Positions 1 through 62,390 of a stretch of DNA of 64,000 nucleotides are shown here, piece after piece. The notes under the pieces were generated by a model that worked only from the letters and a program-made list of their open reading frames with translations, did not search any database and was not told the origin of the DNA. The stretch is from Channallabes apus (Eukaryota > Chordata > Actinopteri > Siluriformes > Clariidae): contig CM060118.1 in assembly GCA_030522415.1 (NCBI GenBank), forward strand, positions 18,833,151 through 18,897,150. The letters run 5' to 3'. Each line of letters opens with the position of its first letter. Position 1 is the stretch's first letter. The position numbers and the translations under genes are program-made.

Positions 1-231
1 TATAATAGCCCAGATACAATATCACCGCAATGTTCCTTACATAATGGATGCTGGGTGTGTCTTTACTGTAGCTTAATACTGTGAACTTTGAAGTAGATCA
101 AAGCATTTTTAAGGATTGCAGTGGACACTTACAAACTGAAGGGAAAGTTATTCATGAAATTGTTATCTCACTTTTATAGCAAGTAAAGTGATTACAGTCT
201 GCCCACAGTGCCCGTATTTGTCCACTACAGT

Positions 232-350
232 ATATGGACAAAAGTATTTGGCCAAACCTGTTAATTATTGAATTCAGGTGCTTCAGTCAGACCCCTTATC
301 CCCAGTGAAGGACAATATTAATGCTTCAGCATACAAGGCCCTTTTCAATT
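232..350 (+). mobile_element. Tc1-like element, internally deleted relic
   Basis: Starts with the teleost Tc1-type terminal sequence (TATATGGACAAAAGTATTTGG). It then jumps to text that, in the full-length element as I remember it, lies deep in the transposase gene (CCAGTGAAGGACAATATTAA and onward). This looks like an internal-deletion derivative. Confidence 0.5.
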
Positions 351-1009
351 CCTTCTCAAGTATCCTTTATCCTGATGTATGTCAGTTTTAGTAATTAAGC
401 AGCTATGATGCACATTTTTTTCTGGGGAATTTTGTGCCAAAATTCATGTATAGACTTTTACTTCCCCACGTTCACTGTTACTCAAGCATTTACTTGCTGT
501 GATATTACTTGCACTTTTGTGAATCACCTACTGCATTCCCGTAGCAACAAACACATCAAATCTAGTCTCCCAGTACTTTTACAACATGTGACAAGGTGGA
601 GCTTAAGCTCGTTCTGTGAGTCATGTGTACACTGTGTCTAGAAGGTGTGGTGGGGTGAGTGTAGATGATGACAGGAAAGTCTATGACTAGAGACGAACAA
701 TGCATGCATTGCTTTGTGCATCATTTCTTTACCCGGTAGCTATTATACATTAAATGCTGTTTTTTTTTTTAAGTTTTTTTTCCTGAAAATGTGTTTTTTT
801 TTTTTTTTTTTTGTGAACTTGAATTCGGTAGAAAGCTTTTAATTTATAATATTTACATTCTCAATCTAATATCAATCCATTTGGGCTAAATAGGCTGCCT
901 AAAGTTAACATATTCTCTTATCTATGTACAGAATAAAAGGTGATTATTATATGATTATTATAGAAACGATGGGTTGGTGTCAAGTGGCCCAAAGTAAAGT
1001 TGTAACTTT

Positions 1010-1440
1010 GTATCAACAAGTAATGCTGCTGGTGGTATAATGGTTTGGTGGATATTCTTTCGGAGCACACTTTTGAACCTGTTAATACCAATTGAGTATG
1101 GTTTAAATAAAACAGCTTACCTGAGTATTGTTGCTGATCATGTCCATTCCTTTATGAGCACAGGATAAGACACTGTGTCACAAAACTAAAATCATTTGTT
1201 CACTGTGCACAAATGGCCTCACCAGATGTCAATCCAGTAGCGCATCTCTGGGATGTGGTGGAATGGGAGATACACATCATAGATGTGAAGCCGACAAATC
1301 TACAGCAACCGTATGATGCCATCATGACAATATGGACCAAAATCTCTAAAGAATCCTTCCAGCACCTTATTGAATCTATGTGATAAAGAAGTAGCCCTTA
1401 AAGCTCAGAGCATTTTAGCCATTATTTGCTTTGCTGTTTA
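1010..1440 (+). pseudogene. Tc1-like transposase pseudogene (C-terminal part)
   Basis: Broken coding remains of a Tc1-family transposase. The stretch at 1207-1383 reads SPDVNPVAHLWDVVEWEIH and continues to ESFQHLIESM, matching the Tc1 DDE-domain end (SPDLNPIEHLWDVVEREI). Earlier parts carry frameshifts. Confidence 0.8.
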
Positions 1441-2272
1441 TTTGAAAGAAACATATACTGTATAGAGCTCAGGATTTTGCAGTATTGGGTGACATATGCT
1501 TTTTATTAGCAGAAAAATAGGACATTTAATGAACTGGATTTTAGTTCATTTTAACTAATTACCTAAACATGAGTTCTATCTTTATTTATTTATGTGATTT
1601 ATATTATAGGTGCCCCTACTGTTATTAATAACAGATTTTAATAATCTGTGACTTTAACAGCATAGTGGTATAATTTACAATCAAATATGCATGAAAAGAC
1701 ATTCTCACTAGAGTCAGAGGCTTGAGTAGGGTGAATGCTAACTGAAGCAAGACAGAAAAACGGAATAAAAATTATCTTAAAAATGGATCAGAACCTAATG
1801 ACACACAGGTGCACATAATATGGATATGCAAAAGTGAACTTGCTGATGGCAGCTGTAATCCATTGCCTTCTTGGTGCTTCCTTGACAACAAGCCAGTTCT
1901 GATTCATATTTTGCCTCGCACGTTTAATCCCTTAGGGAAACAGGATGCATGCTGTAAAAATGTGCTCCCTACTCTGTGGGGGTGTATCAGGCTACCCTGA
2001 GGGTTTCAAAAAATTCAACTTAAATTACCCCATTTGTTTATTCCTTAAAGTGACTTACAAATAAAATACATTAAATAAGAAGCAGTTAAATTAAAATAAG
2101 TCTCGCTGGCCTAAACCTAAACTGCAATTATGATCTTTACTTTATTAGAAACTCATATTCCCATTGTACAATATTGATGCAGGCAATTATACACATATAG
2201 ACCTTGGTACAGTACAGTACAGTAATGTTCAATTTATGAACAATTTGTTCACAGTGATAAATAATATCAGCA

Positions 2273-2294
2273 CCCCCCCCCCCCCCCCCCCCCC
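2273..2294 (+). repeat. Poly-C run of 22 bases
   Basis: Uninterrupted C homopolymer in upstream DNA; length prone to sequencing error. Confidence 0.9.
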
Positions 2295-2533
2295 GCTTAA
2301 ATTAATGTAACACATACGCTATTTTGATTCTAAAACAGAACATTAAAAGCTTATTGAAAATCAGACAAATGTACTTTGAGTAACTTTTGTTTTGTACCGG
2401 TTTACCAAATAAACTGTATAAAATGTATTATGTGGATCTCACCAGAGCAACCAAAGCGACATGCTAAGACATTTAATATATTCAGCTCCACCTCCCACAT
2501 CTTAACATAGCCAGAGGCAGTGTTTCATATGAT

Positions 2534-2839
2534 TATAAAGGCTGAAATTGCTACACCCCAGGTATTTTTTTTTTTTCAAATGTTTGCCTGTGCCTGCCAA
2601 ACACTTGGGAGTGGTGAGAGTAAAACCCAGCCCAGGAGTCCTGCAGAGGCTTGTTTCTGAAAGTGGGAAGAAGATTTAAAAAACTCACAGATAGAACAAA
2701 GATAAATACTTGATATCTGTGGGGCAGAAGTGAGCTTCACACATCACTCAACCACCAACTGTGCTCGTCTTCTCAAGGAATATTTTACATCTATTTGTGC
2801 ACAATCCAAACTTTCTACTGAGTTTTAACTGGACATCAG
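2534..2839 (+). promoter_or_regulatory. col17a1: col17a1 putative promoter and non-coding first exon
   Basis: A TATA-like TATAAAG lies at 2534-2540. A good splice donor (CAG|gtaaag) follows at 2840. The next acceptor with a start codon is at 4587, so this stretch probably carries the transcription start and a 5' UTR exon ending at 2839. The exact start site cannot be read from sequence. Intron 1 (2840-4586) holds mostly unique AT-rich DNA, an ATT/GTT microsatellite at 3840-3885 and a SINE-like copy at 4243-4471. Confidence 0.4.
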
Positions 2840-4242
2840 GTAAAGTACTGTATGTTTGTTTACTTTTATTTACATTTATTAAACAAAGAAATCCTATATA
2901 AAGTGCAAATGTCTATTTGAGAATAAGTTTAATTTTCAGTATTTAGTGGTTGTGAAGCTATTACTAAAAGCCATTAAAGCTTTTAGGAATTTTATGCTGT
3001 AAAGTTTTTAAGTTTAGATGAATTTGTAAAGTTACTGCAGCACTAGCTTATTTAAAACATCTCTTGGATGTCTCTTGAGAAAACTGGTGTGTAATGAGTA
3101 ACTGCTGTGTGAGATGTTAAAGTATTGTTTTCCAAAATTCTAACAAAAGGTTATATAAATGTAACTAATGTGGGTTACTTCCATAGTTTTGGAGTTTCTT
3201 ACTGTATGTAACTTAAAATTCAGCAAGATCTCTACATTTGAACTTAATAAGAAAGAAAAACATCTGTTAGCGTATGTTTGATGGTGGGTAGTACAGTACA
3301 GTGGGTGTGGCGGGCAAGATAAAAAGGACAGTACAAAAGTCTTTTATTTCTTTCAAGCTTTTGTGTAAATAACATGACATATGCCTTTAGAATGTCTCCT
3401 ACTATACCCTATAGTATAATAAAGCCTCAATTTAAAAAGTCAGAAAAAAAATCTGATGTGTAAACTCGCCTATTATTTGGACAGATGCTGAGAAATGCAT
3501 CTGCAAAGGAAAGCTGAAATTTCAGTTTATATTTGAAAAATAAAATCCAGTAATATGGTGTATTATTACTACAGATAAGTTGTGAATAGATAAATGTCCA
3601 ATTTAGTTCAACATGTGTGAAAGTTCTTAAAGAAAACTTAGAGTGTTTGTTGTTTATCATTAGTTCATCATCAGATTTTCTTCCAAAGTAAATGCGAATC
3701 ATTGACAAATACAGTAGGCACTGCAGTGGATTAACAATATAATACTTTCCCCTATTGTTTAGATTTATTGGCCTAATCTTAAAACAAATTATAATCATTA
3801 CAATCATTATGACCTGAGGGCAAAATAGATTACAGTTACAATTATTATTATTATTATTATTATTATTGTTGTTGTTGTTGTTATTGAATTTATTTGATAG
3901 AAGTTTTCACAATGGACAGTTTCACAAAGCTGTGTTAAAGAAGTAAAATATCTAAACACAAATTTTTAAAATATATTAAGAAATGTATAAATGTAAATCT
4001 TCAGCAATTTATTCCTAATGAGCCAATGAGGCGAAGGTGGCCGTTGCAGTGGGGGAAACCTGCTGAAATTACATGAGGATGAAACCTTGACAGATGCAGA
4101 ACTTAAAAGGGAACCTATCATCATTTAGGTTATGCTGAATAGTTCAACCTTAAATACATTCCTTCTATAACTGTGTTCAGTTTGGTAAGATTGTTATATA
4201 AAAGTAAATAAATTTTAGTTATAGAGTAGTTGTAGTAGTAAT

Positions 4243-4471
4243 GGCAGCACGATGGCTTAGTGGTTAGCACTGCTGCCGGTTCGAGTCCCGGAGTTTGCAT
4301 GTTCTCCCCATGCTTGGTGGGTTTCCTCTGGGTCTCCAGTTTCCTCTCACTGTCCAAAGGCATGCAGATTAGGCTAATTTGCGTTCCCAAATTACGAGTG
4401 TGTGCACCCTATGGGATAGGCTCCTTGACCCACTCAACCCTGTATACAGGATAAAGCAGTATAGATGATGA
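4243..4471 (+). repeat. SINE-like repeat copy 1 (tRNA-like head)
   Basis: Begins GGCAGCACGATGGCTTAGTG and keeps an A-box-like and B-box-like (GGTTCGAGTCCC) stretch, then the shared body (TTTGCATGTTCTCCCC, GGTTTCCTC, GGATAGGCTCC). Older and shorter than copies 3-5. It sits in intron 1 of col17a1, about 115 bases before exon 2. Confidence 0.75.
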
Positions 4472-4592
4472 TCTACAGATTTATCTGTAATAGTAGTAGT
4501 ATTGTTGTTTTTGTTAGAATCTGAAACTGTGTAATATTTAAATATAGACAGTGAGCACAAACCTGTTTGTATTTTATTCTAATTAGCATGGA

Positions 4593-24915
<20,323 letters not shown>

Positions 24916-25420
24916 AGACTTAAAGTTCTGTTAAGACTTAAACTTTATTTTTTGCTTTTCATTGTGGCTTTCAGGCATATAGTGAAGCAATCTAGAAGAT
25001 GAAAGCATGTGACGTGTATCTTAGCCAAAATGTGTTCAGCAGGACTGATTTAGTGCAGCTTCTCAAATACAGTAATACAAGTTTCAGCATGGCATTTAAA
25101 CCATATTAAGCACATTTTCAGTTTTTTTTAATACAGATAATACATTGTTTTGTACCTTTTAATTTTTTGCGTGTTTGTTTGATATGGAAGTAGTTGTCAA
25201 CTTTACTAGCCTACACATTCGAAACTTAATATTCTTCAGCACTTTTTGAATTGTGTAGCCTAAAATGTTTTTGCACTCCTGATAAAATATAAGAATGTAA
25301 TGTAATTTGGCAAAACATGAAAGAGCTAAACTTCATTGGACTTTGTTTAAAACTTTTTTTTTATTCAAATGTTAATGTTAATTTGTCTATTAAATGTAAT
25401 AAAATAATCCAACATTTAAA
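24916..25420 (+). terminator. col17a1: col17a1 3' UTR with poly(A) signals
   Basis: AT-rich sequence after the stop. ATTAAA at 25389-25394 and AATAAA at 25398-25403 are the likely poly(A) signals, placing cleavage near 25415-25425. The end of slk on the other strand lies about 200 bases beyond. Confidence 0.6.
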
Positions 25421-25622
25421 TGTGCAGCAGTTAATGATATAAGATGTGCTTTGCACCCACTGTGATTTGCTATTGATGAAACGGGTAAAACGGCATGCCT
25501 TAAAGCTGGTTTAATTAGCTGATTGGGTAATAAGTTGTAACGAATGGAATTTAAATCAAAATCATACATTTACACAAAGCACAAAAAAATAAATTGATAA
25601 AATACAATGGTAAGATTTTATT
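25398..25622. other. Tail-to-tail gap between col17a1 and slk
   Basis: The last col17a1 poly(A) signal (+, 25398) and the last slk signal (-, 25617) are about 215 bases apart, with no other feature visible between them. Confidence 0.55.
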
Positions 25623-27372
25623 TACAGCATAATACCAGCTTTTCAGTATCTCAGCCAAACCAATTTCAAAAATGCTTTAAACATACCACCAAAGTGCCAC
25701 AAGTTTTAAATTCCACTGTCCAGTAAAATAAAAATATCTAGATAACTTGGTGCTATCCCAGTGGCAAAAATCCTGATGTGTGGTGCATCATATGCAGCTC
25801 TAGGTATTGAACAGAAGCCTATATTAGCACAATGAAACTTCAACAGAGTCCAAAGAGCTCCAGTTCTTAGTCAAATCCAGCATTCAGGATTTCAGCATGC
25901 AAGAGTAGTATGGACACATACTGTATGCCAGCACTGTAAATGTTGCAGTAAATATGTATTTGACAAAATATCATAAAAAAATAAAATCAAGAAAATCAAA
26001 TAAGCACAAAAAGCACAGTTTCTCAGCTGACGTGCTCCTAAAGCTAAATGTCTGGTACCAGTTGTCAGGTGGACACAGAGCATGCTGGAACTCATTTTGC
26101 CATCACTTTCCCCTGTTGCTAAGCAGTAAAGCTTCTGAAGCAACCTGCCTGGCTTCTAAAATGGGAGGAGCCATGTCAAGTTTGCATGACAATTTGAAAT
26201 GACGCAGGAGTAGGCCTAATAAGCATAAACCGCATAGCAAAATGTATGCACTAATTGCATTCTTACATGACAGAAATAGATACAAAGTAACAGTTTAAAA
26301 AAAAAAAAAAAAAAAACATTTTGAATATTACCAGAGGAAGGGTATGACTATTCTCATACTGCTGTACATCCAATTACCAAGGCATCCCCATTATTAAAGA
26401 GTACCATAGTAACATGTGCAAGTTTACACTTTGTAATTGTTACACAATTAATTCTTCATAAAGAAAGCACTGGACATAACATACAGGTACTTATACAATC
26501 ACTCTTTTCTTACTTCATCAAAAAGTGAGAAACAACATTCTCAGTTAACCTGCAACCTCATGTTTCCTTTTTGAGTTCAACACCAGTAACCCACTTCCTC
26601 TATTGTATATTTAGACTTTGCAAAGCTACTGATTAAGTCAGGTTTAAACTTGTACACATATGAGAAGATGTTTCTGATCTTCCACAACATCTGGTAGTAT
26701 AATGTGCTTTTATAACAGCATATAGAGGGAAAAGTCATGAACTTCTTACCTCCCCTCGGTTCAAGTTGTTGTATCTAATGTTAATTCTACTGTAACAACA
26801 GGGCATAACATTGCATTTGCTGAAACACCACAGAAACAATACGAGACTGAAGACTCCAGAACAGTGGAAAACAGGGAAAAGCAAAATATCTGAGATAAAA
26901 AAAAATTGCAGCTCAATTTGATACGAGTCATACATGTGTGCATCATATACATGCACGTGCATCTGAACACATGCAGGGTGGTTGGTTTTCTACAGTTTCA
27001 TCGATTCAGGGGAAACATTACAATATGTGACAATAATTGGAGCAAAAACCATAGACTATGTATAATCTCCAGCCATTAGTAAAGATGATCCAGGTCTAAT
27101 CTCTGGTAATGCCATGTTCATTCAAATCTCCCAGCAGACTAAAACAGAAATAAAATGTTAATCCATTGGATTCATAGTTTAACAGTGGGTAATTTACTAA
27201 TTAACTCGTTTCCATTGCTGCAATGCTGCTTCGTTCGTTCTATATTCAAGTGAATTTTATTAACTTCAGTCCAATGTTCCTCCCTGTCACATACAGTGGA
27301 AGTTCAGACAGAGAAGGAGCACCAGGCTGATGTTTCACCTACAGAGCCTTCTACTGTCTCACATGATCTGCG
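25617..27372 (-). terminator. slk: slk 3' UTR and poly(A) signal
   Basis: On the minus strand about 1.75 kb follows the slk stop codon without another gene. An AATAAA (read on minus) lies at 25617-25622 and is the last good signal before the convergent col17a1 end. The region contains an A-run at 26298-26317 (+) and no conserved ORF that I recognise. Earlier alternative poly(A) sites are possible. Confidence 0.5.
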
Positions 27373-57960
<30,588 letters not shown>

Positions 57961-58154
57961 ATGTGTTTACGATAAAAAGCTGGAAACTCATTTGTGGTTA
58001 GACTGCAAATAAGTGGCTAAATATACAGTTTAAAATTGGTTGTCTGTTACAACCTCAGCAGCAACCTCATTTCCCCTCTCGTTTGGTTTGTTCCAACCTG
58101 ATCATCTGGTTCTTGCCTTAGGTTTATACTGTATATACAGATATGACCCACCCT

Positions 58155-58156
58155 AC

Positions 58157-58188
<32 letters not shown>

Positions 58189-58335
58189 GTCTTGCAGCTG
58201 CTCCCATCAAGGGGTTGCCACAGCAGACCATCCAATCCACACAAGCAACTTGGCACAGGTTTTACACCAGACGCCCTTCCTGATGTAACCCTCCCATTTT
58301 ATCCTGCATCCAGTGGCTGGGGCTTGGGCATTGGC
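58155..58335 (+). repeat. Common teleost interspersed repeat with (GTT)n head
   Basis: (GTT)n at 58158-58188, then CTGCTCCCATCAAGGGGTTG, TTGGCACAGGTTTTACACCA and GACGCCCTTCCTGATGTAAC. I recognise this text as a widespread fish repeat but cannot name its family. Confidence 0.5.
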
Positions 58336-58749
58336 CACACTACTGTATACTATATATATATTAAGCATAAATGATTCATAGGTCACTATGTGGCCTAACA
58401 AACCAAACGTTCCTCTGGAAGTGGTCAGGTACAAGGACTGGACTGAAAATGAGACCCAAGAATGTGTAAAAATTGAGAGCCAAAAATCCAGGAAGTGTGG
58501 AGAACTACTCCTCAAGTAATAAGATGTCATACATATGTGAAAATACTTTTCAAATGTTGGACATTTTAATATTGTAAATCCTTTTTTTAATTGATCTAAT
58601 TGTGAATTGAAACAGCCTTACTTTTCATTTGTGCTTTGAAACAGAAAATATGTAAATTGGAAAAGTAACATGTTAAGAGTGTTTAGAATGTTACAAAAGA
58701 TGCAATATGAGCAGAATATAAGATACAAATAGAATATCACCAACATTAT

Positions 58750-59118
58750 TCATCATTCATTCATTTTCTATACCGCTTAATCCTGCGTTCAGGGTCGCAG
58801 GGGACCTGGGGCCTATCCCAGGAGACTTTGGGCACGAGGCAGGGTACACCCTGGACAGGGTGCCAATCCATCGCAGGGCACACACACATACACACACTCA
58901 CACACACACTCACACACTACGGGCAATTTAGGAACACAATTAGCCTAATATCTTTGGACTGTGGGAGGAAACCGGAGTACCCGGAGGAAACCCACCAAGC
59001 ACGGGGAGAACATGCAAACTCCATGCACACAGAGACGGGAATCGAGCCTGGCCGAGGAATCGAACCCAGACCCTGGAGGTGCAAGGCGACAGTGCTAACC
59101 ACTACACCACCGCGCCGC
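58750..59118 (-). repeat. SINE-like repeat copy 5 (reverse orientation)
   Basis: Same young subfamily as copies 3 and 4, with doubled B-box region (GAATCGAGCCTGGCC then GAATCGAACCC). Ends CACCGCGCCGCC and is followed by (ATT)n at 59123-59152. Confidence 0.85.
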
Positions 59119-60000
59119 CACCAACATTATTATTATTATTATTATTATTATAAGTAGTAGTGGTAGTAATACCTATTACTGTCCTAAATCTTAACTTAGG
59201 CATAAGTTCAAACTTGTGTGTAAAATTCTAATCGGGTGCACTGAGTTACAGTGGATGTGACTGTGGACTAATCAAACTAAAAATCATCGAGCGAAGATGT
59301 TTCAACAGACTTTCAGGAACAGAGTAATTTCCATTGTTTGTTTTTCATTGTGTGCTGCATTTTCTAAGTGTGATTAAATTAATTTGACACCATTTGGAAA
59401 CTGAAAGAAAGTAACGGGACTGAACTAGAAAATCACTTTCATTCTATGCCACAATAGGAATGCTAAATGAGTCATTATTAGTCTGGCTCATCCCATAACA
59501 CCTCTCTTTCATTATGAGGTTTCTCCCCAAACCAGGCTGCAACAAACTTTATTATTCACATTTTAATAAAACAGTCATTCTTGAGAATTGGGACAAAACA
59601 TGTCTAGCAAATAATGTTGTGTTTTTCAGTAAAATTCAGAAATAATTAATATTTTGATTATGATCAAGCTGAATCAACACATCATAAAATATTTTTTTCA
59701 ATCCTACTGATTTTTATTTTATTTGATAAAAGTGTCCCTACTATATAATAATTATACATTATATATATATAAATAATATATGAAAAAAATCACACATTGC
59801 ATGCATATTTTTTTTAACTCTAATCTTTTATTTGCTGAATATGTGTCCTAAATTTCTATCAACACAGTCCAAGATTTTGTGATCAAAACTCCAAGAACCC
59901 CTTTATGAATCCCTGATTGTTCTATAACATTTCAGAAGTGATCTAGCATAACATGGAATTTTGTCAACACCGTCAGCATAATAAAAGCTGATAATTTCAT

Positions 60001-60080
60001 ACAGTATGACTTCCTGTGCAAACACCACACCCACCGCCCGTTGCCTAAACAATCACCATCAGATGTGTGTCAACCATTAG
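60001..60080 (+). other. dusp13a: Putative non-coding first exon of the DUSP13A-type gene
   Basis: A short stretch ends in a clean donor (ATTAG|gtaaga) at 60080/60081. A TATA-like ATAAAAG lies about 20 bases upstream (59981-59987). It is the nearest plausible first exon for the phosphatase gene that follows, but no cDNA evidence is available here. Confidence 0.25.
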
Positions 60081-60303
60081 GTAAGAATTTTAGTGTTTAT
60101 GTATAATTTTATATATATAGTAAACTGCTCCAAAAATAGTGTATTTCTAATTAAATATTACAATACATTCTAAAAAAAAAGGAAGGAAGGATTTTCGTAA
60201 TAATTTAGAGCAAGCCATTTTTTATCATAATTTAAAATAATTATATAAAGGTTAAAAAACACGTGATTTTTAGACAAAAATCTTTTAAAGAAAAATGGTG
60301 TAT

Positions 60304-60306
<3 letters not shown>

Positions 60307-60353
<47 letters not shown>
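60307..60353 (+). repeat. (AT)n microsatellite
   Basis: TA tract at the left edge of the Tc1/mariner relic. Confidence 0.95.
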
Positions 60354-60356
<3 letters not shown>

Positions 60357-61598
60357 TGTGTTCCAAATTATTATGCAAATTGGATGTAAGTGTCATAAAC
60401 ATTAAATGTTTAATTTTTTAATTAAACTCATGGATGGTATTGTGTCTCAGGGCTCTTTGTATCACTGAAATTAATCGATAATTAGTTTGCCAAATGAGCC
60501 CAATTAAAGAAAAAGTACTGAAGAAGGTTGTTCCACATTATTAAGCAGGCCACAGGTTTCAAGCGATATGGGAAAGAAAAAGGATCTCTCGGCTCCTGAA
60601 AAGCATCAAATAGTGCAATGCCTTGGACAAGGTATGAAAACATTAGATATTTCACAAAAACTCATCGTACTGGGAAGACCCCAGTACTGACCACCCATAA
60701 CCAATGCTGACATGCAGAAATGGTTGTAGTGGACCCAGGCATACATGAAGACTAATTCTCAAACAGTCTTGTTTACTGATGAGTGTTGTGTAACCCTGGA
60801 TGGTCCAGATGGATGGAGTAGTGGATGGTTGGTGGGTGGCCACCATGTCCCAACAAGGCTACGACGTCAACAAAGAGGTGCTGGAGTCATGTTTTGAGCC
60901 GGAATCATGGGGATAGAGCTGGTAGGCCCCTGAAGGTGGGAAAATGACCTCTGCAAAGTATGTTGACTGGCCACTTTCTTCCATGGTACAAAAAGAACCA
61001 TGCCTTCCGTAGCAAAATCATCTTCATGCACGACAATGCACTCATGCTGCAAAGAATATCCCTGTGTCATTGGCTGCTATGGGCATAAAAGATGAGAAAC
61101 TCATGGTGTGGCCACCATCCTCCCCTGACCTCAACCCCATTGAGAACCTTTGGAGAATCTTCAAAAGATCTATGAGGGTGGGAGGTGGTTTGATTCAAAA
61201 CAGCAGCCCTGGGAGGCTATTCTGATGGATGGATGCAAGAATTGTGAAGGTGATATCAAAGAAGGGGTCCTATGTTAAGATGTACAGTAACATGCCCTGT
61301 TAGGATGTTTTTGATTGAAATAGTTTTTGTTTTCAGTAAATATGACCTCCTAAAGCAGCAAATTCAACAAAAGCCTATTTTCAGCTCTTTACAACCTACA
61401 ACTTATGTTTTAACTCTGTTGTGCATAATAATTTGGAACAGTGCATTTTCAGTTTTTTTTAAATAAATATTGTTATCATTAGGAGGTTTGTTCAATAAAA
61501 TTCAAATTATACCCTAATAGTTGATGACTAGAAAATTATACTGACTGTCATGAAAATCAGAGAAAGATATAATTTGCGTAATAATTTGGAACGCAGTG
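60354..61598 (+). mobile_element. Tc1/mariner element with broken transposase
   Basis: Inverted termini ACTGTGTTCCAAATTATTATG and (right, read inward) CACTGCGTTCCAAATTATTACG, next to TA-rich flanks. The interior reads GKKKDLSAPEKHQIVQCLGQ near 60569 and SSPDLNPIENLWRIFKRS near 61115-61170. Stops and frameshifts between them make it a pseudogene. Lies upstream of the dusp13a coding exons. Confidence 0.8.
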
Positions 61599-61675
61599 TA
61601 TATATACTGTATATATATATATATATTCCACACAGGTTCAGTGTGGGTCTCAACACACTCTTGCTGATGTCTTAC

Positions 61676-62000
61676 TGTATACTGATTGAGTGCACCACAT
61701 GCATAATTGCATTGATATACAGTACTTTCTTTTGCCAGAACCCAGAACACACGCCATACTTGAAGAATTTCCCTCTGATGAAGTACAATTCTGTAGATAA
61801 AACTTTAGAAATGTTAAGTATGGCATGTGTTCTGGCTTCTGGCAAAAGAACGTACTGTATATCAATGCAATTATGCATGTGGTGCACTCAATCAGTATAC
61901 AGTACTTTCTCTTGCCAGAACCCAGAACACGTGCCATACTTGAAGAATTTCCCTCTGATGAAGTACAATACTGTAGATCAAACTTTAGAAATGTTAAGTA
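61676..62000 (+). repeat. Inverted repeat with 86-88-bp arms plus direct duplication
   Basis: Left arm 61676-61763 and right arm 61816-61901 are reverse complements with very few mismatches (the outer 39 bases are identical), with a 52-base loop. 61901-62000 then repeats the left-arm-plus-loop unit 61722-61820 in direct orientation. Confidence 0.85.
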
Positions 62001-62073
62001 TTTCATTTACCCTCTTTACCAGGTTATTTTCCAGGATGGGCTCTAGATCTGATGCATTGACCATAAAGCAGTT

Positions 62074-62096
62074 CTTTTTTTTTTTTTTTTTTTTTT
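62074..62096 (+). repeat. Poly-T run
   Basis: 23 T bases about 40 bases before the putative dusp13a 5' UTR exon. Confidence 0.9.
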
Positions 62097-62135
62097 ATTG
62101 AATAAGATTTATCCATTTTTTTACTGTTTATTTAG

Positions 62136-62243
62136 ATCCGAATGCCTTCTGGGCACATTCCCCTCCTGACGTCTTCAATCATGGTGACGAAATGAAGGAA
62201 TGGAACAGTGCGATAGTAATTCTTCAGAAGCAAAATGGTCAGG
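62136..62243 (+). other. dusp13a: Putative 5' UTR exon of the DUSP13A-type gene
   Basis: Bounded by acceptor tttatttag and donor CAGG|gtaagt. One frame is open across it (starting DPNAFWAHSPPDVF), but joining to the next exon at 62376 reads into a stop, so it is probably untranslated. A different isoform could use it. Confidence 0.4.
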
Positions 62244-62390
62244 GTAAGTCAGCAAGGGCATGTTCAAAACTGTAACTGAGCCCAACATTGGACATCATGT
62301 AAAAACAGCAGCACCCACTGGAGACTAGAAGTTATTGCTAGAACGAATGATCTCACACCTGTCCGTGTCATTCAGTGAGGCAAAATAGAT

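Larger units (their letters stand above)
1..2500. other. Upstream intergenic DNA
   Basis: AT-rich sequence without a convincing gene. It contains the two Tc1-like relics listed separately, T-runs at 762-771 and 794-812, and a poly-C run at 2273-2294. Confidence 0.5.
57961..60000. other. slk-dusp13a intergenic region
   Basis: Head-to-head spacer. Holds two repeats (58155-58335 and 58750-59118) and otherwise AT-rich sequence with no coding signal. Confidence 0.5.

Noticed and set aside
61550..62101. 183-codon ORF over the inverted repeat
   Set aside because: Open by virtue of the repeated unit; the same residues recur from the duplicated DNA and no domain is recognisable.
62136..62243. Coding use of the exon beginning DPNAFWAHSPP
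   Set aside because: Splicing to 62376 or 62389 runs into a stop before the phosphatase domain, so I treated it as 5' UTR.
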